Shown here: positions 61,201 to 64,000 of the stretch, in pieces
Layout: each line of letters starts with the position of its first letter
Position numbering within the stretch: position 1 is the first letter of the stretch
Origin: Casuarius casuarius
Taxonomy: Eukaryota > Chordata > Aves > Casuariiformes > Casuariidae
Reading direction: 5' to 3'
Assembly (NCBI GenBank): GCA_003342895.1
Contig: PTFA01000082.1
Coordinates: 873,527 to 937,526 of the forward strand
DNA: 64,000 bases
The notes under the pieces: model-generated
The model's input: only the letters and a program-made list of their open reading frames with translations
Database searches by the model: none
Told to the model about the DNA's origin: nothing
Translations under genes and position numbers: made by a program

Positions 61201-63642
61201 AATATTTCCTTTTAAACTTTCCCCCCCTCCACTGAGACAATGACTTTCTCCCCTGATGGGGAAGGTGAAGGGAGGAAGTTGGAGGTGGAAGCTGGAGAAG
61301 TGTGCTGAAAAAATCCTGGAAAGAGAGATTTGCAAATCCACAAAAAAACAGAGGGTATTTAGAATTCTATTATATTCAAATATGCAGTGGTGACCAGAAA
61401 GTGTTCTGACATAGAATTATCATAAGCATTTGGTATGACAGAAGTCTATTAAAAAGAAATCTCAGAGATAATTTCCTTAAAAGTCTTCCACATTTTGCCT
61501 GCCCAGATTTCATCTGCTATTTCTAGTGAATTCCCATGTATTTCCTATTCTAAGCTGTTTCACAGAAGCGCTGTGGTTTAAACATGGTTAATTTTTCTCC
61601 TAATAATGAGCATACAGTCATATGATATCAAGCAGCTTAAAATCTCCCTGCAGGAAATAAGCAAACCCAGCATGACTTTGACCCCAGACCTCCTTCACTC
61701 TTTCCTTTTTGTCTAATGTAGCATATGCATAAAAGGAACACAGGTTCAAGAAAACCAGTTTAATTATAACTGCTGGGCATTATCATTGATAATATTTTTT
61801 CATCAGAACCCTAGAATATAAAGTCCATTTTTTGATAATGTTATTATTACTACAAAGTTGTAATAACCATATTGGTCTGAAGAAGTTATTGACATTCCCT
61901 CATGATCTCCATAAAACATTATTTCATGCTGTACATAATGCTGAGGGAGGACATAGAAGATAGTTACCCTAATGTGAGCAATTGTAATTAAGACATTAAA
62001 AGTAGCTAGGGATAAGAAAGGCAAACATTACAGAACTGTTATTGAAAAGTTACACAGTTCAGACCAAACCTTCTTGTTAATGAAATAATACATACCTATT
62101 CATAAATAAAATATGTTGAGTATATAAGTAAGTCTAAGGGACTATTAATGTAAGGATTTATTTACATCTCAACATGACAATCAAGATTATCCCTCCAACC
62201 TAAATCTGCATACACTCAGTCCCCCTTTAAAGTAATTAATTTCAAAAGCAAAAAAAAAAAAAAGAAAAAAGAGCTGCCTGCCTTTTAAGTTCAATGAGTG
62301 CAAATTGAAAGATTTACATAATAGCCTTGTTTTGGTTTTTATGCTGTTAAAGACAAGCTTAAATTCAGAGTGGTTGCAGAACGAAGTTCTGTGTAGGTGG
62401 TCCTATGTAAGAAAATGTCATAGTCACATTAACTATCGCTGGAGAGCAGTTACATGCACAAACAGGAAGCAATGCTAAGAAAGAAGCTGTGAAAGCAAGA
62501 AACAGGGAGAGTGACATGTACATTAGGAAAGGAAAGGATTAGAACCAGTGGCCTACCGTCAGATGCTATTGACATTACTGGTGTTATCTGCCCTCTGGTA
62601 TCACGTAGCAACTTAAAGCACTAGGGACAGAGAGTCCAGGAGTCCTTGTTATACAAATAACCCTATTTTTACTGAATTTCATGGTAAAACAGTTGTTGAC
62701 TTCAAACAGGAGAGCATTTAAGGCATTGAATGAATTATTTTAATTGGTATTATACTTTTCACCTATGCTGTCTATGCATGTATGCATCATACCCCTTTCT
62801 AAATCCTCTCTGCCTCATTTTGTACCCTTTTCCCTCTTTTCCCTTTTGTCCTGCAAGACACAGGCTATCTCTTGGGGGCCAGAAGGGGAGGAATGAGATC
62901 ACAGAGACATGCACTCTTCTGTGTATGTGCCTGGGAAGATAACACAAATCATTTGCCATCTTTTGGCTCCATGTTGCTAAGCAAAGGGGCCATCTGCACT
63001 GCTATCCAAGGGAGATGGCATCCAGCCCACTATTTTCTGTTTCATTCTAATGACTAGAACTTGTGGTAGCTTAGACTGACCCAAGAAACAACAGAAAATA
63101 AATCCCCTCTACTCTTTCATTTTCAAATGGAATATAGTAAATATCAACACGCTTTAATAAACTGATAGATCTCTAGGAACCTACCATAAAACTACTCTAG
63201 TTTCTCAAAGTGCTGGATACCACACTTGCTGAAAATTAGGCTTACTAAAATCTAAATAGGCACACCAACATTTTTAACAAATTGTTAAAACATTCCAAAT
63301 GTCAATGTCAACATTCCAAATCCCACTTACTTTATATTTTTTACAGGTATTATGCCACATTCTGGCCATGTACTCTACAAAATGTATATTCTTTATCTGT
63401 CTTACATTGCTTACAAAAAACATCCTAACAGCTCAACAGCATGTTAATGCTTTAACAAGAAGTAAAATGATAAATATGTCTGGAATATGAACAGCTTTTG
63501 TCTCTCCCCACTGACACGGCTTTATATGGCATATATATTTTTTACTCCATTGCAGTTAAGCCACATATTCATCCACAGATTTGGGACATAATGGATTTTG
63601 GGACACATTTGAATATTTTTTCTTTTTCCTTTGGCCTTCATA
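61201..63642. other. AT-rich non-coding DNA
   Basis: No gene is recognised. A 15-base A-run followed by GAAAAAA lies at 62250-62271. A phrase near 62605-62635 (AAGCACTAGGG ... AGTCCAGGAGTCC) resembles old MIR-type sequence but is too short to assign. At the right end, TTGGCCTT (63631-63638) and AAGGCCAA (63646-63653) form a perfect 8-bp inverted repeat over the CR1 junction. Confidence 0.55.
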
Positions 63643-64000
63643 AGGAAGGCCAAGAATATCCTCGGATGCATTAGGCAGAGCATTGCCAGCAGGCTGAGGT
63701 CCTTCCCCTCTAACCAGCACTGGTGAGGCTGCATCTGAGTGCTGGGTCCAGTGCTGGACTCCCCAGTACAAGAGAGACATGGATTTACTAGGGCAAGTCC
63801 AGTGAAGGGCCATGAAGATGATTAAAGGGCTGGAGCATCTCTCATATGAGGAGCGGCTGAGAGAGCTGAGACTGTTCAACCTGGAGAAGAGAAGGCTGAG
63901 GGGGGATCTTATCAATGTGTATAAATATCTATGATGGGAGGGTGTCAAGAGGATATGGCCAGACTCTCCTCAGTGGTGCCCAGTGACAGGCTGAGAGGTA
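63643..64000 (+). mobile_element. Avian CR1 LINE, ORF2 C-terminal part, cut by window edge
   Basis: This is the best-preserved LINE here. Plus-strand text such as CCCCAGTACAAGAGAGACAT, GGGCTGGAGCATCTCTCATA, CTGGAGAAGAGAAGGCTGAG, ATCTTATCAATGTGTATAAA and TCAGTGGTGCCCAGTGACAG matches the CR1 copies common in birds. In the coding frame, peptides such as PQYKRDMDLL and [14 protein letters not shown], the conserved C-terminal tail of the CR1 ORF2 reverse-transcriptase protein, can be read. Two in-frame stops (63803-63805 and 63932-63934) show it is dead. The 5' end is truncated at about 63643; the 3' UTR lies beyond the window. The 130-codon open frame on the opposite strand (63556-63948) is its antisense shadow. 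Confidence 0.93.

Noticed and set aside
62590..62660. MIR-like phrase with AGTCCAGGAGTCC
   Set aside because: Too short and without core continuation.
63556..63948. 130-codon minus-strand open frame
   Set aside because: It is the antisense of the CR1 element starting near 63643.
42425..64000. Second LTR or internal retroviral sequence to pair with the LTR at 41763-42419
   Set aside because: No second copy of the TGTAGAGAACC start or GATCGGGACA end was seen, and the exact duplication flanking the single LTR shows it is solo.
1..64000. Bacterial-type features (operons, Shine-Dalgarno sites, CRISPR, insertion sequences)
   Set aside because: The sequence is vertebrate: CpG-depleted, intron/desert-like, with CR1 and MIR repeats; no regularly spaced direct repeats with unique spacers were seen.

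Overview
The window is non-coding DNA from a vertebrate, most likely a bird. It is AT-rich, poor in CpG and dense with stop codons, and I recognise no protein-coding gene, rRNA, tRNA or CRISPR array. The bird call rests on a CR1 LINE 3' segment running off the right edge (about 63643-64000), which reads like the CR1 copies abundant in bird genomes. It is supported by several much older CR1-family tails and two MIR SINEs, which are shared across amniotes. Dozens of single 'n' bases are scattered through the window, usually one at a time. The DNA could be a gene desert or the inside of a very large intron; the sequence does not settle which.

Layout. 1-11.9 kb is mostly unique AT-rich DNA. It contains short traces of old repeats (about 4.65 and 11.05 kb), a CpG-retaining patch (6.96-7.28 kb) and an isolated exon-like segment with a strong acceptor and donor (8985-9176). 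11.94-12.46 kb is a well-preserved 3' end of an ancient CR1-type LINE. 13.12-13.27 kb is a probable hAT-type DNA-transposon remnant. 18.46-19.02 kb is a second ancient CR1 3' end. 19-41.5 kb is long unannotatable sequence with microsatellites and homopolymers, plus an unexplained 34-37.6 kb block. 41.59-41.75 kb is a MIR, followed immediately by a complete 657-bp solo LTR of an endogenous retrovirus (41763-42419) flanked by a perfect 5-bp target-site duplication. 48.47-48.66 kb is a second MIR. 53.98-54.48 kb is a third ancient CR1 tail. 55.99-56.60 kb is the best candidate conserved or regulatory element in the window. 63.64 kb to the end is the youngest CR1.

No set of genes works together here. 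The only recognisable transcription-control module is in the solo LTR: two CGCATG-type repeats, a perfect three-unit heat-shock element, a GC box and a TATA box, followed by a pyrimidine tract and an AATAAA-like signal. All seven retroelements I could identify lie on the plus strand. That would fit a host gene on the minus strand, but it is weak evidence because plus-strand copies are easier to spot by eye. I found no convincing new biological system. The items most worth testing are the LTR promoter and the CpG-retaining 56-kb element.
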